This document shows positions 10,257 through 20,989 of a stretch of 27,344 nt of DNA, in pieces; positions within the stretch are counted from its first letter, which is position 1, and every line of letters begins with the position of its first letter. The stretch comes from Pelargonium nanum. Taxonomy: Eukaryota; Streptophyta; Magnoliopsida; Geraniales; Geraniaceae. The stretch lies in the NCBI GenBank assembly GCA_036897485.1, contig JAYMTF010001004.1, positions 1 through 27,344 on the forward strand, written 5' to 3'. The notes under the pieces were generated by a model. It did not search any database, was not told the origin of the DNA, and worked only from the letters and a program-made list of their open reading frames with translations. Both the position numbers and the translations under genes were made by a program.

Positions 10257-11761
10257 TGTGGTTAGTGGACGTCCGAGTTATTACTGAGTTGTCTGTGCAA
10301 TAGTAAAGAAATTGTTGGAGAAAGAGGGACACCACACATGACTCCATTGGTATTGCTAGAGATGATGATTTCTCTATCAGAAATGAATATGTGTTGTTGC
10401 TTGTTTTGGACTTAAGTTGGTATTTATTATTATTACGTACTGTGGCATTGAACATTTATCATTACAGCTGCAATATTATGGTTAAGACAGGTAGTGTTCA
10501 CACAGACGCACATGGTGAGAGTTTCGGTTGGGACACTACATGCATTTTCTTCTGCACGCACCAACTATAACTGTTATAATTCTCCGAAAATTGACAGGTT
10601 AGGATCGACCCTACGAGTTTCAATATGGATCACTAGCTTTTTCAATCTTATGCTCTCCACCTATTTTGGAAGACAGCGACCGACAACTCACTACACAATA
10701 CTCTACTTTTTGGAAGGAATTATTAGGATTGCTATATAGAAATATTGTGATACCACTTCATTTGGGTGTCACTCTCAATAACTATGATCCCTATTGCCAA
10801 AATTAACATGATCTTTATCACTAATATATATACAAAAACAAGGGCGGATTTAAGATTAAAAAAACAAAAACTCAAACAGCTTTATTAATCAAATTAATAT
10901 GATAAAGAACAATGTCAAAATAAGCTCCGGCCCTGCAATACTATCCCAAACCCTCCTGGGATAGTTGTGCCAGCTGCTTGAGAGGCGACCGCTTGATTGC
11001 GATTGAGGAGACTAATTGTACAAGTCAAACATGCCATTGAGGAGCTCTTCTTGAGTTTCTTTTTGAGTCTGCCCCAGGTGGTATTGGACGAAGACAGTAC
11101 GAGCGATCTGCCAAGCCCACGGCCTCATCTCATCATAGGCAATATGGATAAGTCTTTTATTGCAGGACTCGATCGAGTCCCCATGAGGAGGTGGCCAATG
11201 TCGATTGTTGTGTGAGGGCATGAACAATGACTTGAATCACTGACAATGGATCCAATTGTTGTCCCTATTTTCGATGATCGACGTGACACTAAATTTTTGT
11301 TTGTTGTCTTGTACATATGTCAAAGAATTTTCTTAAGTGTAATTCTCTAAGTTTAAATGTTACTCTTCTATGTCGACGTCCAATGTCAGGGACCATTAGA
11401 CTATGGTGTTTGGAACCTGCGACCTGTGCAAGACAACACACTAAAGAATGATGATCTTAGGGTAGTTTCAGGACACCGCCCCATACGTGAGAGTAAGATC
11501 TTGGTTGGAATCGTAAGAAACTCAAGAGAGCGTTTTAGTGAGATAAAACTATAAAAGAGAAAGTGAACTGTGAGAATGAAGATCAGATCTCCTTTTACCA
11601 AGATGATGATATTTATACTAGCCTCCAACATTTTCCACGTTTCAACGCGTGATTTAAACTCTATTGTCCCAAAATAGCTCGCACATAAAAGATTATAAAT
11701 ACCATCCTCCACAGTAGAAGACCTCTACAAATTGAGATAAATGAAAGTTAAGTAATTAATA
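10257..11761. other. Unassigned spacer with possible gene-fragment or repeat debris
   Basis: No intact gene is seen. Between about 10910 and 11230 the - strand is coding-like (a stretch including MRPWAWQIARTVFVQYHLGQ, followed after a stop by shifted frames) and ends toward an AATAAA-containing A/T-rich tail. I do not recognise the protein. It may be a pseudogene or a transposon fragment. The 11390-11650 part has LTR-like texture without definable ends. Confidence 0.35.
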
Positions 11762-11891
11762 CTCTATTCGTCTCAAAATATGTGTCATATTTGAGTTTGT
11801 TAGAAGATATGTCCATGTGGATAAAAGAATAAATATACAAGATTATCTATTTTTTCTTTCAAAATTGAAAGGATGACACTTATTTCGACAC
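11762..11891. mobile_element. Stowaway-like (Tc1/mariner) MITE remnant
   Basis: The left side reads CTCTATTCGTCTCAAAATATGTGTCAT after a TA, close to the common CTCCGTCCCAAAATAAGTGTC start of plant Stowaway-type elements (shown here as two short words: CGTCTCAAAATA and TGTGTCAT). The right side has ATGACACTTATTTCGACAC, a rough inverted match, followed by TA. The outermost bases of the right end appear lost. Confidence 0.4.
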
Positions 11892-11893
11892 TA

Positions 11894-12726
11894 ATGGTGA
11901 AATTGTATAGTGTAAGAATCAATGATGTTAAAAGTATTTGGAGAATAAGTATGATGTCCAGTATAGTTGGAGGATTATTTATAAGGGGAGACAGAAATAG
12001 GTTGGGCCTCTTGTCTTATCAACATGACCCAAAACCAAGAACAACCCGTCCATCTAAAAGACCAAGGAGATGTATAAATAATTGGGACACGAGACTGATC
12101 ACAAGGCTCTAAGAAGTGGCATGGTTTAAGATCGGCTTATCAAGAGTTCAGTTGGGCAACCAAATCTAGCTATATAGATCTGGGCCTTGCCGATTTGATT
12201 ATAAATATGTAACTAAATAAGTGTGAGTTCCAATTAATATTAATTTGTGAGGTTGAAAATCAATGAATTAAGCAAGTAGCTGCAAAAGGCATGATCATAG
12301 TTACAAATGGATAATTGGTTAAGTTCACTGGAATTCATGAGTATGCATGCATGGTGATACACAGCAATCAAACATGCAAAGTTTAGAGCTGAGTTCATAT
12401 TGTAAGTGCTGACCGTTAAAGTTTACTTCAACTCAAAAGTTTACGCTAATAAGTAAATGACCCAACGTGATTTCGAATGGTAAGAAACTTCACGTTCTTT
12501 CGATGTATACATTAACACTGATAACATATTAGCAACTGGGGTAGATGAACATTTTAGATCTTCATGGAGAGAAAATTGAGCAACAAACACTTGTGACATG
12601 ACAATCAATAATTTGCATAAGTGAACCATTTCAATATCTGATTACACTTTTGCAACAGCTAATAACTAATTTTTCTATAATCTGATTTACAGGACACGCA
12701 ATACAAGCAAGTTTGTTGGTGTTTCA
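11894..12726. other. Spacer including the NFU1 3' UTR
   Basis: The part next to 12727 should be the 3' UTR of NFU1 on the - strand. The remainder is A/T-rich, with no supported gene or repeat. Confidence 0.5.
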
Positions 12727-14755
12727 TCATTCTACCAGCTGGACAGCTGCAATTATAGGAATTTTCTCCCTCAGCTTTTGTGTTAGAGCGACACGGACAG
12801 TCATTACTCCCGCTGCAGGCCCGCTTAGCCGAACCTTCACAACATATTCCTCGATCTTAAGAAGCTCGAGTTCACCACCCCCTGTGCCTGCTAGGTATGG
12901 TCGTATCTCGGAAAGGATCTGAAACATAACCAACACAACACAAGCCCTTATTTAATGTCAATTTTCTCATAATTGCTGCTTCTTAACAACTTGCAAGAGC
13001 TGACAATACTAAATTTTTGGAAATGAAATCGAGAACTGACCAAAAATCCCATCTGCTTAATCTGAATAGTTTTGCACTAATACTGGAATTAACATATGAG
13101 ATCTTAAGGAACATTTTTAAAGACCAACACATGTACATGTTGTGCAACTAAAAGCTAGCTTCTATTTTGATATGTTCCAGCTGCTGACTGACAAAAATCG
13201 ACAAAAAAATGACATGGTTGTAATTCTACAAGTTGCTTTTGTTATGGCTCATTAAATTGATAGAGCAGCAAAAGGAAGGTTTAAAGAATAATTGTTACCA
13301 AGTTATTCCATCGTTGTGAAATCATGCGAGAAGCACGAACAATTATTACCCAAAAATACTAAACCATAGTTTCGAATGCCACCATATTTTCATTTCAGGG
13401 AGCCCCGAGAAAAAAAGAAGTTTGATCCTAAAGTCTTCTCCAATGGTTCAAATCAAAATGCCATGGTAAGGAACAATTACATGGACCTGAATTGAAGTAC
13501 TAGATATGGTTTAGTTGTCTAACCTTTTCAACATTCTCCTCGTTTAAGTCAAGTCCAGTCTCAGTGTCCATGATCTGCTCCACCTCCAGTATTTCAGGTA
13601 TTTTATCCCGAAGGCGCATTTCAATACCCATCTTTAGTGTCATTGATGAGCTTGGACAAGACCCGCATGCTCCTTGCAGCTTCAATACTACAACAAGGCC
13701 ATCTATCTCGTGCAGAGCCACGTTCCCCCCATCAGCCATCAAACTAGGCCGTACTTCATCCAAAACCCTTTCCACATTCTCTTCCGTTAATGGAAGGACA
13801 CGGACTGGTGAAGCCACAAGTCATTCAACATTCAAAAAATCACAACAAAATCAACTTCTCCATAAAATTATCTGACTGAATCAAACTTCAAAGATTTTCC
13901 CTTTAGGTTTCTGAATACAAGTTACAAACATTAAACAGTGAAAACCCATCTCCATTAAATACGAATAGAGGTTTCCATGAGGCATTCACACAACAATTTC
14001 ATTCATAAAATATGTAATAGCATTCCCATTAAGAAAAAAAAAGAATCTCAGCCATGATTTATTGGATGAGACTCTCAGCTGATAAATCATGGCCAATGAG
14101 GTGATGCAACATCATCGATTAACACCCACACCCGCCCCAATAAATTTATGGGCCCTTGGCCGAGACTCTCAGTCAATTTATATAATGACTGAGATTCCTG
14201 ATACTCTTCCCATTAATTAGACAAAAAATTGTTTCTTTTGCAATATGCCTATATCTCTAATTAGTTAAACCAATGCCTCTAATATCTAAATTCCCAATTT
14301 CACATAAAAAGTTTCTACAAATAAAGCAAGCATAATAGCAATACTGAGGTCCACAAATCTACATAAAACACTAAATGTTGTAGCTCATAATTAAGTTCAT
14401 TTGAACATACCTATTGGGTTCCTCCTCTGAGTGGTGGAATTGAAGCCAATAAATTGTGTGAAATTCAAGTGTCCCCTGACAAAAGAGCTGTGCTGGGAAG
14501 AAAATCCAATGCAATCTGAAGTGGGTTTCTAGTAAAATAATGTAACAATTGCTCAAAAAACTGTAACTACTACATTGATTTATATGTATATATATATATA
14601 TATAGATATAGATATGAAACAAAAGCAGAGACCATAAGAAAAACCTTGAAGTGGAAGAATTGGGAGGCTAAAGCTGTGGCTCTATCAGATGTTTTGAGAA
14701 TTGCAGCTATTGGAGTTGGCCTGAGAGCATGCTTGTGAGTTGAAACTGCACCCAT
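12727..14755 (-). CDS. NFU1: Plastid Fe-S cluster scaffold, NFU1-type (complete, four exons)
   Basis: NFU scaffolds bind a Fe-S cluster and hand it to chloroplast client proteins in the SUF pathway. Exons on the - strand are 14645-14755, 14411-14528, 13524-13804 and 12727-12918, all with GT-AG introns. The product has 233 residues; Arabidopsis NFU1, as I recall, has about 231. Residues 1 to about 76 form a Ser/Thr-, Ala- and basic-rich N-terminus with few acidic residues, fitting a chloroplast transit peptide. The first NFU domain (about 81-160) carries [14 protein letters not shown] and the cluster-binding CGSC (Cys 123 and 126). The second (about 168-232) has [12 protein letters not shown] and [20 protein letters not shown] but lacks the CxxC, as is normal for plastid NFU1-3. 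The start at 14753-14755 is the first in-frame ATG. NFU2 or NFU3 are the alternatives; the [20 protein letters not shown] wording favours NFU1. Confidence 0.93.
14034..14206. mobile_element. Mutator-like MITE in NFU1 intron 2
   Basis: The 10-mer TTCCCATTAA occurs at 14024-14033 and again at 14207-14216, flanking 173 bases. A 9-11-bp duplication is typical of Mutator-like elements. Just inside are GAATCTCAGCCAT on the left and, read on the other strand, GAATCTCAGTCAT on the right. The interior repeats GAGACTCTCAG and can fold through CCATGATTTAT pairing with ATAAATCATGG. There is no coding capacity. It lies well away from both splice sites. Confidence 0.6.
14580..14612. repeat. TA-rich microsatellite in NFU1 intron 1
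   Basis: A run of TA dinucleotides passing into GATATA repeats lies inside the 116-bp first intron of NFU1. It is probably length-polymorphic. It takes up about a quarter of the intron. Confidence 0.85.
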
Positions 14756-14768
14756 TTTTTCTGGGATT

Positions 14769-14811
14769 TTAATCAAAAGCCATGCAAATGCAATGCATCA
14801 GCTCCCAACAT
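14769..14811 (-). other. Two overlapping short uORFs before the NFU1 start
   Basis: On the - strand a 9-codon frame (ATG at 14796-14798, stop TAA 14769-14771) and a 12-codon frame (ATG at 14809-14811, stop TGA 14773-14775) end just before the NFU1 ATG at 14755. They matter only if transcription starts upstream of 14811, which the sequence alone cannot show. Confidence 0.4.
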
Positions 14812-14973
14812 GAACCCAGAACTATGATAGCAACTGAAAGATTGAATTTTTTTTTTCCTGGTTGAAGATAGGAAGAGTTTTTGATTGGCCAGTGATGATG
14901 ATAAAAACGAAAGTGCTGACAAATTATGGTTTGTGGAAACGTTGAAGCCACGTCGGATCTGAGAAAGATTCGT

Positions 14974-15083
14974 TGGGCCTATTTTCACAAGTAAAGCCCA
15001 ATTCTTTTTTCTTTTCAAGTGTTTCTATTTCCTAACATCTTCCAGTTTTGGTTTTATTTGTGAACAATTCACTGGGTTGGGCC
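14974..15083. promoter_or_regulatory. TGGGCC/TGGGCT promoter elements upstream of NFU1
   Basis: Three site II-like words lie within about 330 bases of the NFU1 start: TGGGCC at 14974-14979, TGGGCT on the - strand at 14995-15000, and TGGGCC at 15078-15083. Such TCP-binding words are common in promoters of housekeeping and organelle-protein genes. The role here is inferred from position and clustering. Confidence 0.45.
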
Positions 15084-16839
15084 GGATATAAGTAAAAGAT
15101 AAACCAAACTCTGGCGTGGGATGGGTAACCTGGAAGTGATTTGATTTTTTTTGAAAAAGAATTGACCCACTTAATCGCTTAAAAAGCATGACGAAGGGCC
15201 ATGAGAAATTGGGAGTGCGTTCAATTTTGAAGGTTCTGTCAATAAAACTGGTCCCATAATTCTGACATGAAGGAGTAAAAATCCTAAATGTTCATATCAT
15301 TCTGCTGAAATGCGTGAATATCAGTCAGATGATCCCAAGCCTCTTTGGAGGCCAATGGAGGGCATAATTATGTGGTAGTATTGATATTATCAAACTCTCA
15401 AGCATCTAATTTACTGTCATATCAGCGGTTGTGTTGTCTGTAGGCTTGACTCGCACAACATAGATTTTTTATGCAAGAAATTTTTCATAACATAACATTA
15501 ATATGTATAATTTTTATCATTGAAGTGAACGGTAATGATTGAAGAAAGTAGTCATCGGCTATGATCTAAGTACGAATTAAAGGAGAATGGTCGAGAATAT
15601 ATGTTGTGCAGACGAACCAAACCCTATCAGAGCAACGAAATGGTATCAACAATTCTTCTATGACTATCAATCCGCCAAAGCTGTGGATGGAATCAACAAT
15701 TCTCTTACTATTGAGGCTCTTACACCATGATAAATTAAAGAGAAATAACCATAATTAGGTATTGTTTTATTATAAGTTGTAGTGAGAAAATGACTTACAA
15801 ATATAGCTAAAAGCAGCAAAAACTTGTTGTTGATTTAATAATGAGAGAGGGTGGCGACATTTTGTAGAAGCCAAAGGCCAAAAAGGTTGACATCAAGCTT
15901 GCCCATGTGACTTGTAATCACCATCAGACCAACCTTTTTCTAACTAATTAGTTAATGATTGGTTTATCTTTCACTAAGAACAAGTCAACAACTTCTGGCT
16001 CTTATCCATTTCTTGTCATTCAATAATGCCATTTCTAGCTCTACTTGAATCATGCTCAACTAGTGATGCCTCCTCATTTTCATTATTATAACTATTCTTC
16101 ATCCAATGCAATGCAATGTAATGTAATACAATCTTTGAGATCCAATTTTGTATACACTTACACCAATTTAGTACAATAGCTAAATAAACACAAGCACGTG
16201 GATCTCAAACTTAATCTGAGATCTCGAGTTCGAGTCCTAGAAAATGTAGTTATGTTAAAACTTGATACATGTCCCGTGCTGATCGCAGACCCACTTCGGA
16301 AACATAATGACTAAGACAAAAAGAAAAATAGCTCAATAGGACAAGGTATAAATATGGCATCTCCAATTTTAAGAGCAAACCATCAAACTCTATGTTTTTT
16401 GGGGTTTTGCTTCTTGTTTTTGTGCTAAGGAAAGGAGGTTGATGAGCTGGTTTGTGTTTGGGTTTGGGGTTGGGGTTGGTGAGTAGTAACATGCAAATTT
16501 GCAAATTTGAGTTGGCAGAGAAGCAACCTCACTGAGATGCCCTTTCTTTTTTTAGATTATAATCACCCAAATATCATGCCATCTTTTCAATTATCAAATT
16601 TTAGAAAACCAGCAGGACCAGCTTAGCTTATCAGAAGAACATTCATTTTTTATCATTCCCAAGATCCAAAAATCACTGCCATTTGGCTTCTCCACCCATT
16701 GCATTTGTCAACTTAACATTCATGATTTGCAAGAACATGAATTATAAAAATATAGCAACTCTTAACCCTTAATGTCATTGGCCAGAGTGTTCCATGCAGA
16801 GTCCTCTGTTTTTTAAGTCCTCAACTTGTTTGCACATTC
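15084..16839. other. Shared upstream region of NFU1 and the peroxidase
   Basis: The two genes are divergent, so this roughly 1.75-kb stretch holds both upstream regions. I see no additional gene or bounded repeat. A G/T-rich stretch near 16440-16480 has GGTTTGGGG words. Confidence 0.5.
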
Positions 16840-16846
16840 TATAAAT
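16840..16846 (+). promoter_or_regulatory. TATA box of the class III peroxidase gene
   Basis: TATAAAT lies 65 bases before the ATG. This suggests a transcription start near 16870 and a leader of about 40 bases without an earlier ATG. Confidence 0.6.
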
Positions 16847-16910
16847 CTTCAACCCAAAACCCAAAACAAGACAACATTGCAAGAACATCAAGCAACTGAT
16901 CAAATTAACA

Positions 16911-18132
16911 ATGGCAGCTCGCCGCGGCCTAATTGTTATCTTTTCCTTTCTCCTATGTTCCTTCCTCAGCTCCTCCTCTGCTCAGCTCAGCAAGAACTTT
17001 TACAAGAACTCATGTCCCAATGTGGAGCAACTGGTCACCTCTGCTGTGACCAAAAAGTTCCAGCAGACCTTTGTCACTGCTCCGGCGACTCTACGCCTCT
17101 TCTTCCATGACTGCTTTGTTCGGGGATGCGATGCTTCTGTGCTGCTGGCGTCCCCATCGGAGAAGGATCACCCAGATGACATTTCTCTGGCTGGAGACGG
17201 ATTCGACACTGTGATCAAAGCTAAAGCTGCTGTGGACAGCAACCCTCAGTGCAGAAACAAGGTCTCTTGTGCAGACATTCTCGCCCTTGCCACCAGAGAC
17301 GTTGTCCGCTTGGTACGAAATTAAACTATTATTTCATTTCCTCGACATGTGATGCTATCAGAAATGTTGAATTTTTTTTAAAATGTTGCAGGCAGGAGGA
17401 CCGAGCTATGAAGTTGAATTGGGAAGGCGGGACGGGAGGATTTCCACGAAAGCCAGCGTCCAGCACAGCCTCCCTCACCCAGACTTCAATCTAGACCAGC
17501 TCAACTCCATGTTCAACAAGCACGGCCTCTCCCAGACTGACATGATTGCTCTATCAGGTAGGTTTCGATATTTGAGTCCTTTTTTCGATATGATCTATAA
17601 TTGTTGGAATATAATATTAAAAGAATAAATGAGGATTTCAACTACAAACTTTAGTTTTTAGTTGAGTTGGTTTTCTAACATGGTATCAGAGCCTGAGGTC
17701 ACACGTTTGAATTTATTGATGCTAGGTGCGCACACACTTGGGTTCTCTCACTGTGGCAAGTTCAGCAAAAGAATCTACAACTTCAGCCCGAAAAACAGGA
17801 TTGATCCTACTCTCAACCCGAGCTACGCTCTAGCTCTCAGACAGATGTGTCCTCTCAAGGTCGATCCAAGAATCGCCATTAACATGGACCCGTCCACGCC
17901 TCAGAAATTCGACAATGCATACTACCAGAACCTGCAGCAAGGGAAGGGTTTGTTCATATCTGACCAGATATTGTTCACAGATGGGAGATCAAGAAGCACT
18001 GTCAATGCTTTTGCATCAAGCAGTGCAGCTTTTAACAAGGCTTTTGTGGAGGCCATAACTAAGCTGGGCCGAGTTGGTGTCAAGACTGGGAATCAAGGTG
18101 AGATTCGTCGGGTTTGTGATCGTGTGAACTAG
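16911..18132 (+). CDS. Secreted class III peroxidase (complete, three exons)
   Basis: This heme peroxidase oxidises phenolics with H2O2 in the cell wall and is likely to act in lignin or suberin coupling or wall loosening. Exons are 16911-17312, 17392-17557 and 17726-18132, encoding 324 residues, the usual family length. A signal peptide covers residues 1-24, with the mature protein starting [11 protein letters not shown]. The distal site is [10 protein letters not shown] (Arg62, His66), and the proximal heme ligand is His192 in [12 protein letters not shown]. The eight conserved Cys are present (35, 68, 73, 114, 120, the GFSHC and QMCPL Cys, and the last in RRVCDRVN). [27 protein letters not shown] and LGRVGVKTG place it near Arabidopsis PRX16/51/73-type enzymes. 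There is no vacuolar C-terminal extension, so apoplastic secretion is expected. Most of intron 2 is a retrotransposon remnant; splice sites and frame are intact. Confidence 0.96.
17602..17720 (+). mobile_element. TRIM/SMART LTR with intact primer-binding site in peroxidase intron 2
   Basis: A 79-bp segment starts TGTTGG and ends CTAACA (TG...CA, as LTRs do). It is followed at once by TGGTATCAGAGC (17681-17692), the exact complement of the initiator-Met tRNA 3' end used as primer site by many plant LTR elements. The LTR is far shorter than in Copia or Gypsy elements and fits a TRIM or SMART. No second LTR follows; the peroxidase exon begins at 17726. A degenerate relative lies near 8451-8560. 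Confidence 0.7.
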
Positions 18133-18360
18133 AAAGTAGCTAGCTCTAGAACAAGATCAGGATCATTACTTGTTTGATTTAATTTGATGTATGTAGATTA
18201 GATCATTTTCTAAGAAATAACAATTGAGTTTGATCACCAGTAATGTATGCTACAATAACTTGTTGGGAGGTCATTTCATTTTCTTGCGCATTTGTTATGC
18301 AGCCTATCTTGTAAATGCTTAATTAACATTGCAAGCCAAAGCCAATGAATAATATATAAG

Positions 18361-18366
18361 AATAAA
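18361..18366 (+). terminator. Candidate polyadenylation signal of the peroxidase gene
   Basis: AATAAA about 230 bases after the stop codon, in a typical A/T-rich plant 3' UTR setting. Other near-matches exist. Confidence 0.35.
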
Positions 18367-18937
18367 ATTGTTTGTATATCAGATTTTGAGATGTTTATCT
18401 GCAAAACAGAAAAGAAAAGATACATAACTGGATAATATTCTGATATAAAAGCCATTTGTATTGTTGCCACAATATATCGAGTTGAGAACTGAAGTATTCA
18501 CATGAGTAGATTGTCTAATCTTGTGTTGATGCTGGACAGAAAGATACCTACCTCGGTTAGATGATAACTTTTGACTTCTTATTTGTTAAATAAAGAACGC
18601 TTGGATGGATAAAACATTTCATGAAGTATTTTGCAGAGCTCTGTTTGATTCACCAGTCGCCACGACCCCCACTCACTCATGAAGAGCTAAACATCAATAA
18701 TATGATCCGAGAACCCCAAAAGTCTAACATCAACTTTTGAAGTATATAATAGGGTCAAGCTCTTACTTCGCCCTATACTACTGACAGCTCAACTTTCATA
18801 CTCAACTCTTTCCGAACTAACTCCAATTCATCTCTTCCCCTCCTAGTCTCGATAAGGAAGATCAATTCGGGCTTCTTTTCTCGTACTATGTCGCACAAAA
18901 ACTGAACTATTCATGAGTTGCCCATCCCATGACAATT
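18367..18937. other. Spacer downstream of the peroxidase
   Basis: No gene. From about 18640 the composition becomes richer in C and G and probably belongs to the LINE-derived remnant that follows. Confidence 0.45.
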
Positions 18938-19219
18938 TTAAGATAAAAGACTCATTGATCTGGGCGAACCTGGACATCCAAGTTTACATTGTAATAGTCT
19001 CATCTTCTTCCTTCTCTCCTCCCCGCTCTTGGCCGATCCGAAACTTGGCTCACCCTGTTTCGCTTCCCAAGCTTCCTCCAGCCCGACACGCAACCAGCGG
19101 TACATTATGTCACAAACCTTCGCAATATGACTCAGTAGTCTGCAGTAGAAGCAAAAAATGGGTAGTTTCTCAATTGAATTCCGTGCACACCCAACCCCAC
19201 CAATCAGCCTCACCTTCAA
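18938..19219 (-). pseudogene. LINE ORF1 (gag-like) zinc-knuckle remnant
   Basis: The - strand frame contains EKLPIFCFYCRLLSHIAKVCD, a C-x2-C-x4-H-x4-C knuckle preceded by the LPxFC context (quoted pieces: KLPIFCFYC and SHIAKVC), followed by MYRWLRVG. This matches the CCHC_4 knuckle plus YGxWLRA pattern downstream of DUF4283 in the first ORF of plant LINEs. The frame is only about 93 residues, lacks the DUF4283 part and ends early, so it is a fragment. Degraded related sequence may extend to about 19550. Confidence 0.6.
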
Positions 19220-20654
19220 CCTCTTCTTCAGCGGCTTTCGAACATCATATAGTACCTGAATACAAAGATAAGATCATTTCCATCCACCTTTGAGGGACCA
19301 AAAAGACGTCGCGACTTGAGCTGAGCCTAAGAAACCCCATGCTTGCCCGAGCAGAGAGCCTTAATTCCCATGGTCACCAAAAATGCCACGGAAGTGAGGG
19401 ACCATGACGCTACCTCAAGTCCCTTTTGCCCAAGCCAACCAGAGGTCGATCCCAGAATGTCGTGCCCCATAAAACCATGTCGCAGACATGTGACACGACT
19501 CAAATTCCCATGACACGGCCTTGTAACGCAGCAAGTCAAAAACTATTATCTCTTAATTAACTTTAGGCCTATAGAGACTTGGGCCGCCCTTGCTCCGCCT
19601 AATGGATGAAAACTAGCATGTATCAGTTGAACTATTTTGTCAATTGCTATCGTACGTAGTAGGTGTAAATATGTTACGTGTTAAGTGTTACGTGTTAGTT
19701 TAAGGAAGAATATAAAATGTACATTCTGTGTTATTATTACGCTAGTTCTTAATTAATTTGCTCGAGGACAAAACCACACACTACACTAAAAATATCTGTG
19801 ACTTGAGTTTCTCTGAGAACAACTTTGTTATTTTGACTTGGTATATTTTTTTATAGGCTATTTTCTTTTATTGACTTGAAATATACTCCTAGCTACTATT
19901 TTATCATCTTTTGTCGACCCTTTACATAGCTTTCATATGCTACTCATAGGATTTTATATATCAGCTCTACCATCACTATATATAACCTAAACCTTCAATT
20001 GTTATGAAAAATTATTCAATTTCCAATAGCAAAAACAAATTAGTATTGGCATTAATTGTTAGGTGGAATAGAAGATGTTTCTTGGAAAGCCAAGAAACAA
20101 CCAGAAATATTGGTACCTACATGTATATATATATATGAAGCTGCAATTTGCTTGGCTCCCACTCTACGCATCTACTTATTAACCAAGATTTCAGATGTTA
20201 CATCCATTAATTCTTATTTGTCATTATGTACATGAGCCAATGAAACATATATTCATATATGGAATCTAAAACTAGGTTTAGGAAGACCTTAATGTCTAAC
20301 TATTTCATTAGCCTTCAAAATGCTGCAAATTATACAAATTAATAGCAGGCCTGCATTAATAAAGCAAATAAAAACCTATATATATCAATACGTTACAAGA
20401 TTGAACAAGAAAATCAACTATATTATCTTTTTGTTACACTAGATTTCGAGCGGGTACGTACGTAAGGATGTTCTATAGTCTATATATATCATGCGTACCA
20501 TGCACAGCAAATGTATTGGAAGCAAATTAAGAAGTTATTGATCACTCATAGTTTTTCTGCTACTAATTATATATACGGAGGTTTCAGCTTGCTGTACCAA
20601 AGTCTAATGCTAAGGATCCACCAGTAATAATATTCTTTACTATGGATTAAAACT
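19220..20654. other. Spacer with probable transposon debris
   Basis: The part from 19220 to about 19620 is relatively G+C-rich and repeat-like without recognisable ends. The part from about 19620 to 20654 is A/T-rich with several GTACGTA and TATATA stretches. No gene is supported. Confidence 0.4.
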
Positions 20655-20850
20655 GTTGACAAGCTAATGGTTCAAAGGTTGAACGAGTATTGTGATTAGT
20701 TTCCTCCATTTTCTCTACTTAAATATTGTTAAGTTTGTTACTAATTATTAGTTGGTAATTAATAGGTTGTTATTTTCGCCCGGATTTTGTGCTTTGTTTG
20801 TTTAATGTTTTCATGTAAGCCTATACATATATCGGAACATCTCATTTGTT
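20655..20850 (+). repeat. Third, diverged copy of the hairpin-arm repeat
   Basis: This segment carries CGAGTATTGTG, GTTTCCTC, TAATTATTAG, TTGCTTTGTTTGTTT-like and ACATCTCATTTGTTG-like blocks, in the same order and orientation as the right arm at about 21480-21640 (for example CGAGTATTGTGG, GTTTCCTC, TAATAATTAG and ACTTCTCATTTATTT). Identity is partial. Confidence 0.6.
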
Positions 20851-20989
20851 GTACATTAGTTGTATGTATTGTAGAATCAGTAAGAACAAAGCATTTTGCA
20901 GCTTTATCTTCTATATTGCAGTACGTAGGTACAGCCCTTTTTGTTTGGCCTCTTTCTTGTTCCCATTTCCCCCCACAAAAGCAATTGAA

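Noticed and set aside
14773-15018. 81-codon - strand frame upstream of NFU1
   Set aside because: It covers promoter-like sequence with TGGGCC words, is Ser/Lys-rich without a domain, and is out of frame with NFU1.
15600-15735. Repeated GGTATCAACAATTC / GGAATCAACAATTC words as a primer-binding site
   Set aside because: The match to TGGTATCAGAGC stops after eight bases, and no LTR end precedes it.
16215-16240. GAGTTCGAGTCC, resembling a tRNA T-arm
   Set aside because: No acceptor stem, D-arm or anticodon arm can be placed around it.
16250-16504. 84-codon - strand frame with Pro/Lys-rich start
   Set aside because: Low-complexity reading of G/T-rich upstream DNA, with no family resemblance.
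17249-17628. Frames running from peroxidase exons into introns
   Set aside because: They are artefacts of reading through splice sites; the spliced model explains the coding signal.
19776-19805. CACTACACTAAAAATA as a possible CACTA end
   Set aside because: It departs from the CACTACAAGAAA form, and no partner end or 3-bp duplication was found.
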